DNA of 5,504 nt from Bacteroidota bacterium (GTDB lineage Bacteria > Bacteroidota > Bacteroidia > Chitinophagales > Chitinophagaceae), in assembly GCA_023391015.1 (NCBI GenBank), contig JAEWBT010000012.1:1-5504 (forward strand), written 5' to 3'. A program made the translations under genes and the position numbers. The notes under the pieces were generated by a model. The model saw nothing but the letters and a program-made list of their open reading frames with translations, did not search any database and was not told where the DNA came from. Shown one piece after another: positions 1 to 4,935 of this stretch; the first letter of the stretch is position 1, and each line of letters opens with the position of its first letter.

Positions 1-290
1 AAGCCGCTATTGAAGGTGCGGTCTCGCGCCTGCGGCCTATCCTGATGACGTCCTTCGCCTTTATCGCCGGCCTGATTCCGCTGGCCATTGCTTCCGGTGC
101 GGGCGCGATGGGCAACCGCTCTATCGGTACCGCAGCCGTCGGCGGCATGCTCACCGGCACCCTTTTCGGCGCGTTTATCGTGCCGGGATTGTACGTCCTG
201 TTTGCGTCTATGGGCAAAAAGAAGGCGCCTGTCGCACCCAAAGCGCCACCCGCCCTGAAACCCCAACCTGTCCTTGTTGAAGAAGTATAA
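1..290 (+). CDS. RND efflux pump inner-membrane subunit (AcrB/HAE1 type), C-terminal fragment
   Basis: This is the last 95 residues of a proton-driven RND transporter of the inner membrane; the gene starts upstream of the window. The visible part opens with a short cytoplasmic stretch leading into RLRPILMTS, a signature just before the penultimate membrane helix of HAE-type pumps. Two hydrophobic helices follow, roughly residues 13-32 and 43-70 of the fragment, separated by the small-residue turn GAGAMGNRSIGT and ending in VPGLYVLF, as usual for the family. The last 25 residues form a Lys/Pro/Ala-rich cytoplasmic tail with no recognisable domain. The open frame runs through the left edge from base 3 with no stop. 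The outer-membrane factor at 574 lies downstream on the same strand, so the two probably act in one tripartite pump; the periplasmic adaptor would be upstream. The substrate cannot be deduced. Confidence 0.93.
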   Translation, partial: AAIEGAVSRLRPILMTSFAFIAGLIPLAIASGAGAMGNRSIGTAAVGGMLTGTLFGAFIVPGLYVLFASMGKKKAPVAPKAPPALKPQPVLVEEV

Positions 291-314
291 AAAGACCTTG
301 CAAGGCCCTCTTTT
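290..314 (+). terminator. possible weak intrinsic terminator after the RND gene
   Basis: An A-rich AAAAGA arm can pair with TCTTTT around an inner CCT-TGCA-AGG hairpin, with three unpaired C bases on the 3' side. It begins at the stop codon and runs into T-rich sequence. The stem is short and interrupted, and its 3' arm is also the start of the heptad repeat, so this is a weak call. If real, it would reduce read-through into the outer-membrane factor. Confidence 0.3.
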
Positions 315-343
315 GTCTTTTGTCTATAATCTTTCGTCTTCTT
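309..343 (+). repeat. heptad-periodic repeat (TCTNNNN)x5, copy 1
   Basis: Five consecutive 7-base units each start with TCT: TCTTTTG twice, then TCTATAA, TCTTTCG and TCTTCTT. The 24 bases at 316-339 recur exactly, as the reverse complement, at 4181-4204. The repeat sits 19 bases after the RND stop codon. No coding frame fits. Its function is unknown. Confidence 0.75.
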
Positions 344-447
344 GGGCGTGCCCCTTCGGGTCGGGCTTTCGGCACTCGCTCTGCCCGCCACCGCACAAGG
401 GCCAACACGCTGGGCAGGAGCTCAAACAATGCCTCTATCCCTCACGC
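343..447. repeat. structured non-coding element, probably a dispersed Bacteroidota repeat
   Basis: This is a GC-rich block of about 105 bases with several nested inverted repeats. GCGTG near the left end (345-349) can pair with CACGC at the right end (443-447). Next to the left end are two small hairpins, GGGC-GT-GCCC and CCC-TTC-GGG. The centre holds a 9-bp stem, 378-386 with 412-421, with one bulged G and a loop of 25 bases. From memory, not a search, the left end (GGGCGTGCCC then GGGTCGGGCT) and right end (CTATCCCTCACGC) resemble a short element scattered between genes in many Bacteroidota genomes, with conserved ends and a variable self-complementary centre. Short reading frames across it look spurious. 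Confidence 0.5.
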
Positions 448-448
448 A

Positions 449-469
449 TTTTCCGGAAATTTCCGGGAA
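449..469. repeat. TTTCCGGAAA palindromic repeat, double copy
   Basis: TTTTCCGGAAATTTCCGGG carries two CCGG cores 10 bases apart, so that TTTCCGGAAATTTCCGG is nearly self-complementary. It is one of the intergenic copies of a motif seen throughout this window. It lies directly after the structured element. Confidence 0.7.
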
Positions 470-479
470 CCAGTTGTTA

Positions 480-525
480 GGCGTCGGCTGCGCCTCTGTC
501 TGAATATCCCGCAGGCTATGCCTGC
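480..525. repeat. two small hairpins upstream of the outer-membrane factor
   Basis: GGCG at 480-483 pairs with CGCC at 491-494 around a short loop. GCAGGC at 511-516 pairs perfectly with GCCTGC at 520-525 around TAT. Neither is followed by a T run, so they are not terminators on the + strand. They lie 49-94 bases before the start codon and could fold in the 5' leader, but nothing shows a function. Confidence 0.4.
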
Positions 526-545
526 CCCAGATGAAACCGGACAGG

Positions 546-558
546 TTTTTCCGGAAAA
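546..558. repeat. TTTCCGGAAA palindromic repeat, single copy
   Basis: TTTTTCCGGAAAA is a single-core copy of the recurring palindrome. It ends 15 bases before the start codon at 574, where a promoter or leader element could sit. Confidence 0.6.
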
Positions 559-573
559 TACTCAAACCACACC

Positions 574-2040
574 ATGAAGCCTTTCCGCTTTCTACATAAT
601 ACCAAAATCCAAACCGGTGCGCTGGCTCTGTTGGCCGTTTCTTTCCTGAGCGCCTGCAAAACCACGCAGCCCGCCGCGTTACGCTCCCAACTCTCCGTTC
701 CCGCTCGCTTCAGCGCCACTGCCGACACCACCGCGCTGCCCCCGCTGGACCCGAAAGCGTTTTTCGCCGATGCCCACTTATCCGACTTGCTGAACGAAGC
801 CGTGCGCCGCAGTCCCGATATGCTGATTGCCGCGCAACGCATTGAAATCGCCCGCAGCCAGTTGCTCACGCGCCGCGCCGCCCGCCTGCCTACTGTGGAC
901 GCTACCGCCGGCGCTGGTTTTAACCGCTACGGCAAATACACGATGGAAGGCGTTGGTAACTTTGACACCAATCTTTCCGGAAATATTGAGGAAGATCAGA
1001 AGGTGCCTTTGCCCCTGGTGCCAAGCTATTTCCTGGGGCTGCAAAGCAACTGGGAAATAGACCTCTGGGGCAAGCTAAAGTCCGCCCAAAAAGCAGCACA
1101 GCTGCGCCTGCTGGCCACCGAAGTGGGTCGGCGGGTAATCGTAACGACGCTGGTTTCGGAAGTGGCTTCGCGCTACTACGAGCTGCTTTCCTTAGACGCA
1201 CAGGCCGCCGTGCTGGATCAAAACATCGCCCTGCAGGACAGCGCGTTGGTCATCTCGGAAATCCAGAAAGAAGCCGGACGGATTACCCAATTGGGCGTAG
1301 AACAATTCCGGGCGCAGCTCCTCCGCACCCGCGCCGCCCGCCTGCGCACCACCCAGGAAACCGTTCGCGTGGAAGCCGAAATCAATTATTTATTGGGTCG
1401 CTTTTCACAGCCCATTCTGCGCAGCAACGATTTTCTGGCGCTGCCGGTTCCCACGGCCGCTTTGCAGGGATTACCCATCACCGTTATCAGTCGCCGTCCG
1501 GATATTGCGCAGGCCGAGTTGGAATTGGAAGCTGCCCGCTACGATGTGGCCGCCGCCCGCGCCGCCTTGCTGCCCTCGCTCAATCTGAATCCGTTTGTAG
1601 GTCTGCAATCCTTCCGCGGCGGGCTCCTCTTTGACCCGGCCTCTATCGCGTTTGGCCTTGCCGGTGGATTGGCTGCACCGGTTTTCAACCGCACCGCTAT
1701 TAAAGCCAATATTCGCAGTTCGCGGGCCGAAGGGCAAATTGCCATTCAGCAATACAACAAGGCGTTTACCGGCGCATTCCGGGAACTGGAAGTGGCGCAA
1801 AGCGGGCTGCAAAATTTGCAAGGTGTGTACACCCTCAACCGTGAGGAAGCCGTTGTTTTGGAAAATGCGGTGGACATGGCCAACGAGCTGTATAAGGTTG
1901 GCTACGCCAACTATCTGGAAGTGATTACCGCGCAACGCGCCGCCCTCGAAGCCGAGCTCAACGTCATTGAAACCAAAGCCCGCCTCCACGAAACCATGAT
2001 TCAGTTTTACCGCGCGCTGGGGGGCGGTTGGGAGGCATAA
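574..2040 (+). CDS. NodT-family outer-membrane efflux lipoprotein (TolC/OprM-like)
   Basis: This 488-residue protein forms the outer-membrane and periplasmic channel of a tripartite efflux pump. It begins with a lipoprotein signal: basic start, hydrophobic stretch to about residue 24, then the lipobox L25-S26-A27-C28, so Cys28 should be lipidated. Two outer-membrane efflux repeats follow. The first contains the family signature WEIDLWGK beginning at Trp160. The second begins near RRPDI (307-311) and contains QAELELEAARYDVAAARAAL and a LLPSL segment. Long Ala/Glu/Leu-rich stretches match the helical barrel. The protein ends in GGGW, typical of NodT members, and its length is normal. The start at 574 is chosen because it gives a complete signal peptide; no Shine-Dalgarno sequence is visible, which is common in Bacteroidota. 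The RND pump gene ends 283 bases upstream, an unusually long, repeat-filled gap for partner genes. Substrate unknown. Confidence 0.95.
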   Translation: MKPFRFLHNTKIQTGALALLAVSFLSACKTTQPAALRSQLSVPARFSATADTTALPPLDPKAFFADAHLSDLLNEAVRRSPDMLIAAQRIEIARSQLLTRRAARLPTVDATAGAGFNRYGKYTMEGVGNFDTNLSGNIEEDQKVPLPLVPSYFLGLQSNWEIDLWGKLKSAQKAAQLRLLATEVGRRVIVTTLVSEVASRYYELLSLDAQAAVLDQNIALQDSALVISEIQKEAGRITQLGVEQFRAQLLRTRAARLRTTQETVRVEAEINYLLGRFSQPILRSNDFLALPVPTAALQGLPITVISRRPDIAQAELELEAARYDVAAARAALLPSLNLNPFVGLQSFRGGLLFDPASIAFGLAGGLAAPVFNRTAIKANIRSSRAEGQIAIQQYNKAFTGAFRELEVAQSGLQNLQGVYTLNREEAVVLENAVDMANELYKVGYANYLEVITAQRAALEAELNVIETKARLHETMIQFYRALGGGWEA

Positions 2041-2041
2041 A

Positions 2042-2064
2042 TTTTTTCGGAAATTTCCGGAAAA
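2042..2064. repeat. TTTCCGGAAA palindromic repeat, double copy
   Basis: Two cores, CGGAAA and TTTCCGGAAAA, sit back to back one base after the stop codon of the outer-membrane factor. CGGAAATTTCCG is a perfect 12-base palindrome. There is no T run after it, so it is not an obvious terminator. Confidence 0.65.
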
Positions 2065-2071
2065 TCACTCC

Positions 2072-2118
2072 GACTTGACAACTCCCCGGACAACCTGCTA
2101 ATAGACTTGTCAAGTCTA
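2072..2118. repeat. 45-base element with 10-bp inverted-repeat ends
   Basis: GACTTGACAA at 2072-2081 is the exact reverse complement of TTGTCAAGTC at 2107-2116. The right end is itself a perfect 17-base palindrome with 8-bp arms (TAGACTTG-T-CAAGTCTA, 2102-2118). The half-site GACTTG therefore occurs at 2072 and 2104 and inverted at 2111. It could be a short dispersed repeat or a cooperative operator; I cannot tell which from one copy. Confidence 0.6.
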
Positions 2119-2145
2119 AAAACTAAAACTGAGAAACAAACATTC

Positions 2146-2160
2146 GGTCGCGAAGCGACC
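2146..2160. repeat. GGTCGC hairpin, copy 1
   Basis: GGTCGC, loop GAA, GCGACC: a perfect 6-bp stem. It is preceded by ACAAACATTC, nearly the same flank as copy 2 at 2197. No T run follows, so it is not a terminator. Confidence 0.6.
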
Positions 2161-2196
2161 ACCCAATTCAGACACCAGCTTCTTCTACAAACATCC

Positions 2197-2212
2197 GGTC
2201 GCTAACGCGACC
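2197..2212. repeat. GGTCGC hairpin, copy 2
   Basis: GGTCGC, loop TAAC, GCGACC: the same stem as copy 1 with a different loop, starting 51 bases later and preceded by ACAAACATCC. The stem is kept while the loop differs, as expected if the fold rather than the exact sequence matters. Confidence 0.6.
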
Positions 2213-2322
2213 TGCATCCAAAGCTCCCACATTATTCAATACCAGACCAGAAGTTTCCCCAATTTCTTCAAAAAATCTATCAACTTCACAACCTAAAAAT
2301 CATCGCTCCTGATAAGCCGTCA

Positions 2323-2352
2323 CCCTCCCTTTCGGGGAGGGCCGGGGAGGGG
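2323..2352 (+). promoter_or_regulatory. leader hairpin with duplicated GGGAGGG next to the TerC start
   Basis: CCCTCCC (2323-2329) pairs perfectly with GGGAGGG (2335-2341) around TTTCG. A second GGGAGGG lies at 2345-2351, 9 bases before the ATG, inside GGGGAGGGG. The single CCCTCCC can pair with either purine copy; pairing with the second would mask the only Shine-Dalgarno-like sequence of this gene. From memory, CCCTCCC-loop-GGGAGGG blocks followed by another G-rich run are a common dispersed repeat in Bacteroidota, so this may be a repeat insertion rather than an evolved switch. Confidence 0.4.
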
Positions 2353-2360
2353 CCGCTCAC

Positions 2361-3140
2361 ATGGACCTGATTATTCCAAACTTCGCCGACCCGGGTGTCT
2401 GGGTGTCGCTGATTACGCTCTGTTTTCTGGAGATTGTACTCGGCATTGACAACATTATTTTTATCTCCATCGTTGCCGGAAAACTACCCGCCCACCAGCA
2501 AGGCAAGGCCCGCAACATCGGCTTGGTCCTGGCGATGGTGTTCCGCACGGCGCTCTTGCTGGGCATCAACTGGATTATCGGGCTGAAAGAGGCGGTGGTG
2601 ACGCTACCACGCGTGCCCGGCGTAACCGACGAGCCGCTCGGACTCAGTTGGAAAGACTTAATTCTCATCGCCGGCGGGCTTTTTCTGATTGTAAAAAGTA
2701 CCCTGGAAATCCACCACAAGCTGCGCCGCGAAGCGCCGGTAAAGGCCGGTCAAAAGCCAGTGAAAATGGCTGGACTCGGTGCCGTGCTCATCCAAATCGT
2801 GCTGGTGGATTTGGTCTTTTCCTTTGACTCCATCCTCACCGCTGTAGGCCTGGTAGAAAACGTGCTGATTATGATTATCGCTGTGATTGTTTCCATCGGC
2901 ATTATGATGCTATTTGCCGGTCCGGTGTCGCGGCTGATCAACAAATACCCGACGCTGCAAATGCTGGCCCTTAGCTTCCTGATTGTAATCGGCGTGGTGC
3001 TGATTGCCTCCGGCTTCCATGAAGAAGTCAGCAAGGCGATTATCTACACCGCCCTCGGCTTCTCGCTGATTGTGGAGTTGCTCAACATCAAGTTGCGCAA
3101 CCGGGCATCGGAAAGTCCGGAAGAGTTGCCGGTGGAGTAG
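2361..3140 (+). CDS. TerC-family integral membrane protein
   Basis: This 259-residue inner-membrane protein has about seven hydrophobic segments and belongs to the TerC family (relatives of E. coli Alx and B. subtilis YceF/YkoY), which is linked to manganese export, metal supply to secreted enzymes and tellurite resistance. Two internally related acidic motifs identify it. The first is LEIVLGIDNIIFIS, with Glu24, Asp30 and Asn31; the second is VDLVFSFDSILTAVGL, with Asp150 and Asp156. These acidic residues in helices are thought to bind the metal. A basic loop (HHKLRREAPVKAGQKPVK) lies between the two halves. The C-terminus is short and hydrophilic, and the length is normal for the short form without CBS/CorC domains. 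The ATG at 2361 fits the usual short N-terminus before the first helix. The gene appears to be a single-gene unit: 320 non-coding bases before it and a terminator after it. No other tellurite-resistance gene is nearby, so a tellurite role should not be assumed. Confidence 0.93.
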   Translation: MDLIIPNFADPGVWVSLITLCFLEIVLGIDNIIFISIVAGKLPAHQQGKARNIGLVLAMVFRTALLLGINWIIGLKEAVVTLPRVPGVTDEPLGLSWKDLILIAGGLFLIVKSTLEIHHKLRREAPVKAGQKPVKMAGLGAVLIQIVLVDLVFSFDSILTAVGLVENVLIMIIAVIVSIGIMMLFAGPVSRLINKYPTLQMLALSFLIVIGVVLIASGFHEEVSKAIIYTALGFSLIVELLNIKLRNRASESPEELPVE

Positions 3141-3143
3141 CGA

Positions 3144-3165
3144 TTTTGGGGAAATCTCCGGGAAA
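3144..3165. repeat. degenerate TTTCCGGAAA double repeat
   Basis: TTTTGGGGAAATCTCCGGGAA aligns with the double copy at 449-469 with a few substitutions, keeping the 10-base spacing. It starts four bases after the TerC stop codon. I call it a decayed copy; taken alone this would be uncertain. Confidence 0.4.
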
Positions 3166-3187
3166 CGACTCCATAATCCATAAAATC

Positions 3188-3219
3188 AAAAGACCCGTGT
3201 CTTCTGGCACGGGCTTTTT
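3188..3219. terminator. intrinsic terminator after the TerC gene
   Basis: CCCGTG (3194-3199) pairs with CACGGG (3208-3213) around an 8-base loop. An AAAAG arm before it can pair with CTTTT after it across one bulged A, and the 3' side ends in CTTTTT. It lies 48 bases after the TerC stop and 26 bases before the J-domain protein start, so it should separate the two transcripts. The A-rich 5' side means it might also work on the minus strand. Confidence 0.8.
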
Positions 3220-3221
3220 GG

Positions 3222-3235
3222 TTTTCCGGAAATTT
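3222..3235. repeat. TTTCCGGAAA palindromic repeat, single copy
   Basis: TTTTCCGGAAATTT lies between the terminator and the start codon at 3245. The only sequence left for a promoter of the J-domain gene is the terminator-repeat stretch, unless the promoter is inside the TerC gene. Confidence 0.6.
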
Positions 3236-3244
3236 GATTTTTGT

Positions 3245-4180
3245 ATGGCCTTTATCGATTACTATAAAACCCTGGGCGTGGATAAATCGGCTTCGACCGA
3301 TGCCATCAAAAAAGCCTACCGGAAACTGGCGCGCAAGTGGCACCCGGACGTGAACCCCGACAACCCGGAAGCCAAGCAAAAGTTTCAGCAAATCAACGAA
3401 GCCAACGAGGTACTGGGCGACCCTGATAAACGCAAGAAATACGACACCTACGGCGAAAACTGGATGCACGCCGAGCAGATTGAAGCCCAACAACGGCAGC
3501 AACGCGCTGGTGGCGGTGGGAATCCGTTTGGCGGAGGCGGCTTCGGTGGCTTTGGCGAACAAGGCGCGTGGCAGGATTTCTCCTACAGCGGCGGCGGCGA
3601 AGATTATTCAGATTTCTTTGAATCGCTTTTCGGGAATCGCGGCGGTGGCGGCGGCAGTCGCCGACAATCGCAGTTCCGGGGGCAGGATATAGAAGCGCAA
3701 CTCAGCATCAGCCTGCGCGATGCGGCCCGGACCCATCCGCAAGAGTTCTCGGTGGGCGACCGGAAAGTACGCATCACCATCCACGCAGGCGTGGCCGACG
3801 GACAAAAAATAAAACTCAAAGGATACGGCAACCCCGGCGCGAATGGCGGACCGGCGGGCGACTTGTACATCACCTTTCGCGTGGCCGACGAGCCGAATCT
3901 GAAACGGGTGGGGGATGATCTCTATACCGAAGTGCCTATTGACCTCTACACGGCGGGTTTAGGCGGCGAGGTGCAGGTATCCACACTCAGCGGCGCTGTG
4001 AAACTGAAAGTGAAACCCGGCACCCAGCCCGACGAAAAAGTGCGGCTCAAGGGCAAAGGCTTTCCCGTTTATAAAAAAGAAGGATCCTTCGGCGACCTGT
4101 ACGTGACTTATAAAGTTTCAATTCCCACCAGTCTTACGGACGAACAAAAAAGTGCGTTTGAGAAGCTGGCAGGACGGTAG
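3245..4180 (+). CDS. cbpA: class B J-domain co-chaperone (CbpA / DnaJ without zinc finger)
   Basis: This 311-residue cytoplasmic co-chaperone stimulates the ATPase of DnaK through its J domain and binds unfolded clients. Residues 4-70 are the J domain (DYYKTLGV start, basic helix II AIKKAYRKLARKW, catalytic His33-Pro34-Asp35, then KRKKYDTYG). Residues about 88-140 are a Gly/Phe-rich linker with blocks GGGGNPFGGGGFGGFG and GNRGGGGG. Residues about 147-214 and 222-298 are the two beta-barrel C-terminal domains, containing GVADGQKIKLKGYG and GDLYITF, then VKPGTQPDEKVRLKGKGFP and GDLYVTY. There is no cysteine and hence no CxxCxGxG zinc finger, which separates it from classical DnaJ and fits CbpA. 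The start at 3245 puts the J domain at the N-terminus; an in-frame ATG at 3146 would translate the terminator and is rejected. The CbpM-like gene 140 bases downstream supports the CbpA identity. Confidence 0.93.
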   Translation: MAFIDYYKTLGVDKSASTDAIKKAYRKLARKWHPDVNPDNPEAKQKFQQINEANEVLGDPDKRKKYDTYGENWMHAEQIEAQQRQQRAGGGGNPFGGGGFGGFGEQGAWQDFSYSGGGEDYSDFFESLFGNRGGGGGSRRQSQFRGQDIEAQLSISLRDAARTHPQEFSVGDRKVRITIHAGVADGQKIKLKGYGNPGANGGPAGDLYITFRVADEPNLKRVGDDLYTEVPIDLYTAGLGGEVQVSTLSGAVKLKVKPGTQPDEKVRLKGKGFPVYKKEGSFGDLYVTYKVSIPTSLTDEQKSAFEKLAGR

Positions 4181-4208
4181 AGACGAAAGATTATAGACAA
4201 AAGAGGAA
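4181..4208 (-). repeat. heptad-periodic repeat, copy 2 (inverted)
   Basis: Immediately after the stop codon, four 7-base units begin with AGA: AGACGAA, AGATTAT, AGACAAA and AGAGGAA. Read on the minus strand they are TCTNNNN heptads, and 4181-4204 is the exact reverse complement of 316-339. Both copies sit just downstream of a gene but in opposite orientations. Confidence 0.75.
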
Positions 4209-4215
4209 GACATAG

Positions 4216-4234
4216 GGGCGAATGCAATTCGCCC
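4216..4234. repeat. GGGCGAAT hairpin repeat
   Basis: GGGCGAAT, loop GCA, ATTCGCCC is a perfect 8-bp stem. It is preceded by ATAG and followed by CTTGG, so there is no T run for termination. From memory, hairpins of the form GGGGCGAAT...ATTCGCCC are scattered between genes in several bacterial phyla, so a dispersed repeat is likelier than a regulator of this operon. Confidence 0.6.
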
Positions 4235-4266
4235 TTGGAGACACAAAGCGATGGACTGCATATAGA

Positions 4267-4313
4267 TCCAACGCCCGAAGGGCTCCAACATTATCCAACG
4301 CAAAGCATCCAAC
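4267..4313. repeat. four TCCAAC copies and a small hairpin before cbpM
   Basis: TCCAAC occurs at 4267, 4284, 4294 and 4308, with spacings of 17, 10 and 14 bases, and a GCCC-GAA-GGGC hairpin (4273-4283) lies between the first two. The spacing is irregular and the motif short. It ends 7 bases before the start codon and could be part of the leader. Confidence 0.3.
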
Positions 4314-4320
4314 CTTTCCT

Positions 4321-4611
4321 ATGGAACGCACCGTCATTACCATCCGCGAATATTGCACCTACCACCAACCGGTAGCACCCGATTTTATTCAAACCCTGAT
4401 CGACCACGGCCTGATCCGGCAGGCGGCCGAAGAAGCCGAACCGGCCATCTATTTTGAAGAATTAAGCGATCTGGAACGCTTTGCCCGGCTGCATTACGAC
4501 CTGGACATCAATGTGCCGGGGATTGAGACCATTCAGCACCTGCTGCAACGAATGCAAACGCTTCAAAATGAGCTCCGGCAGCTGCGCCGCCAGCAGCTTC
4601 TGGGCGGGTGA
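4321..4611 (+). CDS. cbpM: chaperone modulator CbpM
   Basis: This 96-residue protein resembles CbpM, which in E. coli binds the J domain of CbpA and blocks its action with DnaK and on DNA. The N-terminal part (about 1-55) has the MerR-like fold pattern: MERTVITIREYCTYHQ, then a helix with DFIQTLIDHGLI, then a short strand ending in AIYFEE. The middle LSDLERFARLHYDLDINVPGIETIQHLLQRM is the most typical CbpM segment, including the LDINVPGIE turn. The C-terminus is a Leu/Gln/Arg-rich helix (TLQNELRQLRRQQLLG) that is probably coiled coil. The length matches the family (about 100). The ATG at 4321 is used because the in-frame ATG at 4222 would run through the hairpin repeat. Its position right after cbpA is the usual arrangement, though a 140-base repeat-filled gap between the two is longer than I would expect for co-translated partners. 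Confidence 0.85.
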   Translation: MERTVITIREYCTYHQPVAPDFIQTLIDHGLIRQAAEEAEPAIYFEELSDLERFARLHYDLDINVPGIETIQHLLQRMQTLQNELRQLRRQQLLGG

Positions 4612-4613
4612 GA

Positions 4614-4625
4614 TTTCCGGAAAAA
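4614..4625. repeat. TTTCCGGAAA palindromic repeat, single copy
   Basis: TTTCCGGAAAAA begins three bases after the cbpM stop codon. It is the third case in this window of the motif directly following a stop. Confidence 0.6.
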
Positions 4626-4707
4626 GAGCGATAAAAAGCGTTGCGGCACGAAATTTTACCCCTTTGGTTTTTCACAACAGCTCTCTCTTTCTAAACCCAT
4701 CCCAATC

Positions 4708-4878
4708 ATGAAGAAAAACCACCTGCTCCTGCTGCCGGCCCTTGCGCTCACTATGACGAGCTGCGACGCCATTGCCGGTATTTTTAAAGCCGGTTTTAAT
4801 GTCGGCATTATTGTTGCAATACTGGTCGTCGTAGGTATCATCTGGCTCATCGCCCGTATGTTTGGCGGCCGCCGCTAA
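4708..4878 (+). CDS. small lipoprotein with one transmembrane helix
   Basis: This 56-residue protein begins MKKNHLLLLPALALTMTSC, a lipoprotein signal with Cys19 as the likely modified residue (lipobox M-T-S-C, with Met rather than Leu at -3). After a short DAIAGIFKAGF segment, residues about 33-50 form one hydrophobic helix, followed by RMFGGRR, a positive end expected on the cytoplasmic side. The mature protein would thus be about 38 residues, anchored both by lipid and by helix. I recall similar tiny proteins (lipobox, then IFKAG and a hydrophobic helix) in other Bacteroidota, sometimes mislabelled as phosphatidate cytidylyltransferase; no catalytic domain could fit here. The YtxH gene starts 57 bases downstream and cbpM ends 96 bases upstream, so co-transcription with YtxH is plausible. 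Its function is not known to me. Confidence 0.75.
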   Translation: MKKNHLLLLPALALTMTSCDAIAGIFKAGFNVGIIVAILVVVGIIWLIARMFGGRR

Positions 4879-4935
4879 TCTTTCTTTGACTTCAACCTCT
4901 TTCTAATAAAAACCCTTTAAAACCAATCTCCAACC

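Larger units (their letters stand above)
2041..2360. other. 320-base gene-free region rich in inverted repeats
   Basis: No credible gene is visible on either strand. In order it holds a TTTCCGGAAA repeat, a 45-base element with inverted-repeat ends (2072-2116), two GGTCGC hairpins, about 105 bases of A/C-rich sequence (2215-2320) in which I see no structure, and a CCCTCCC hairpin next to the terC-like start. I see no yybP-ykoY-type manganese riboswitch, although such elements precede some TerC-family genes in other phyla, and no convincing Bacteroidota promoter (TTTG / TAnnTTTG). Confidence 0.6.

Noticed and set aside
476..494. GTTAGGC as an integron attC core site
   Set aside because: It fits GTTRRRY, but I found no matching RYYYAAC partner at a suitable distance, and there is no integrase or cassette structure in the window.
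274..577. Short reading frames across the gap before the outer-membrane factor
   Set aside because: They overlap repeats and hairpins, have protein-unlike composition and overlap each other in different frames.
1471..1989. 172-codon minus-strand reading frame inside the outer-membrane factor
   Set aside because: It is antisense to a clearly recognised protein and has no recognisable motif.
2146..2212. CRISPR array from the two similar hairpin units
   Set aside because: There are only two copies, the repeated part is under 20 bases, and there are no cas genes.
2041..2360. Manganese (yybP-ykoY) riboswitch before the TerC gene
   Set aside because: The hairpins present are simple stems; I could not find the conserved loops of that riboswitch.
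3146..3244. N-terminal extension of the J-domain protein from an upstream in-frame ATG
   Set aside because: It would translate the terminator hairpin and a repeat, and the J domain normally starts within a few residues of the N-terminus, as it does from 3245.
4222..4320. N-terminal extension of CbpM
   Set aside because: It reads through the GGGCGAAT hairpin and has no family likeness; the ATG at 4321 gives the normal length.
4639..4668. Bacteroidota-type promoter before the small lipoprotein (TTG ... TACCCCTTTG)
   Set aside because: The -7 element TAnnTTTG would need two bases between TA and TTTG; here there are four. Other TTTG sites (e.g. 4885) lack a matching -7 element.
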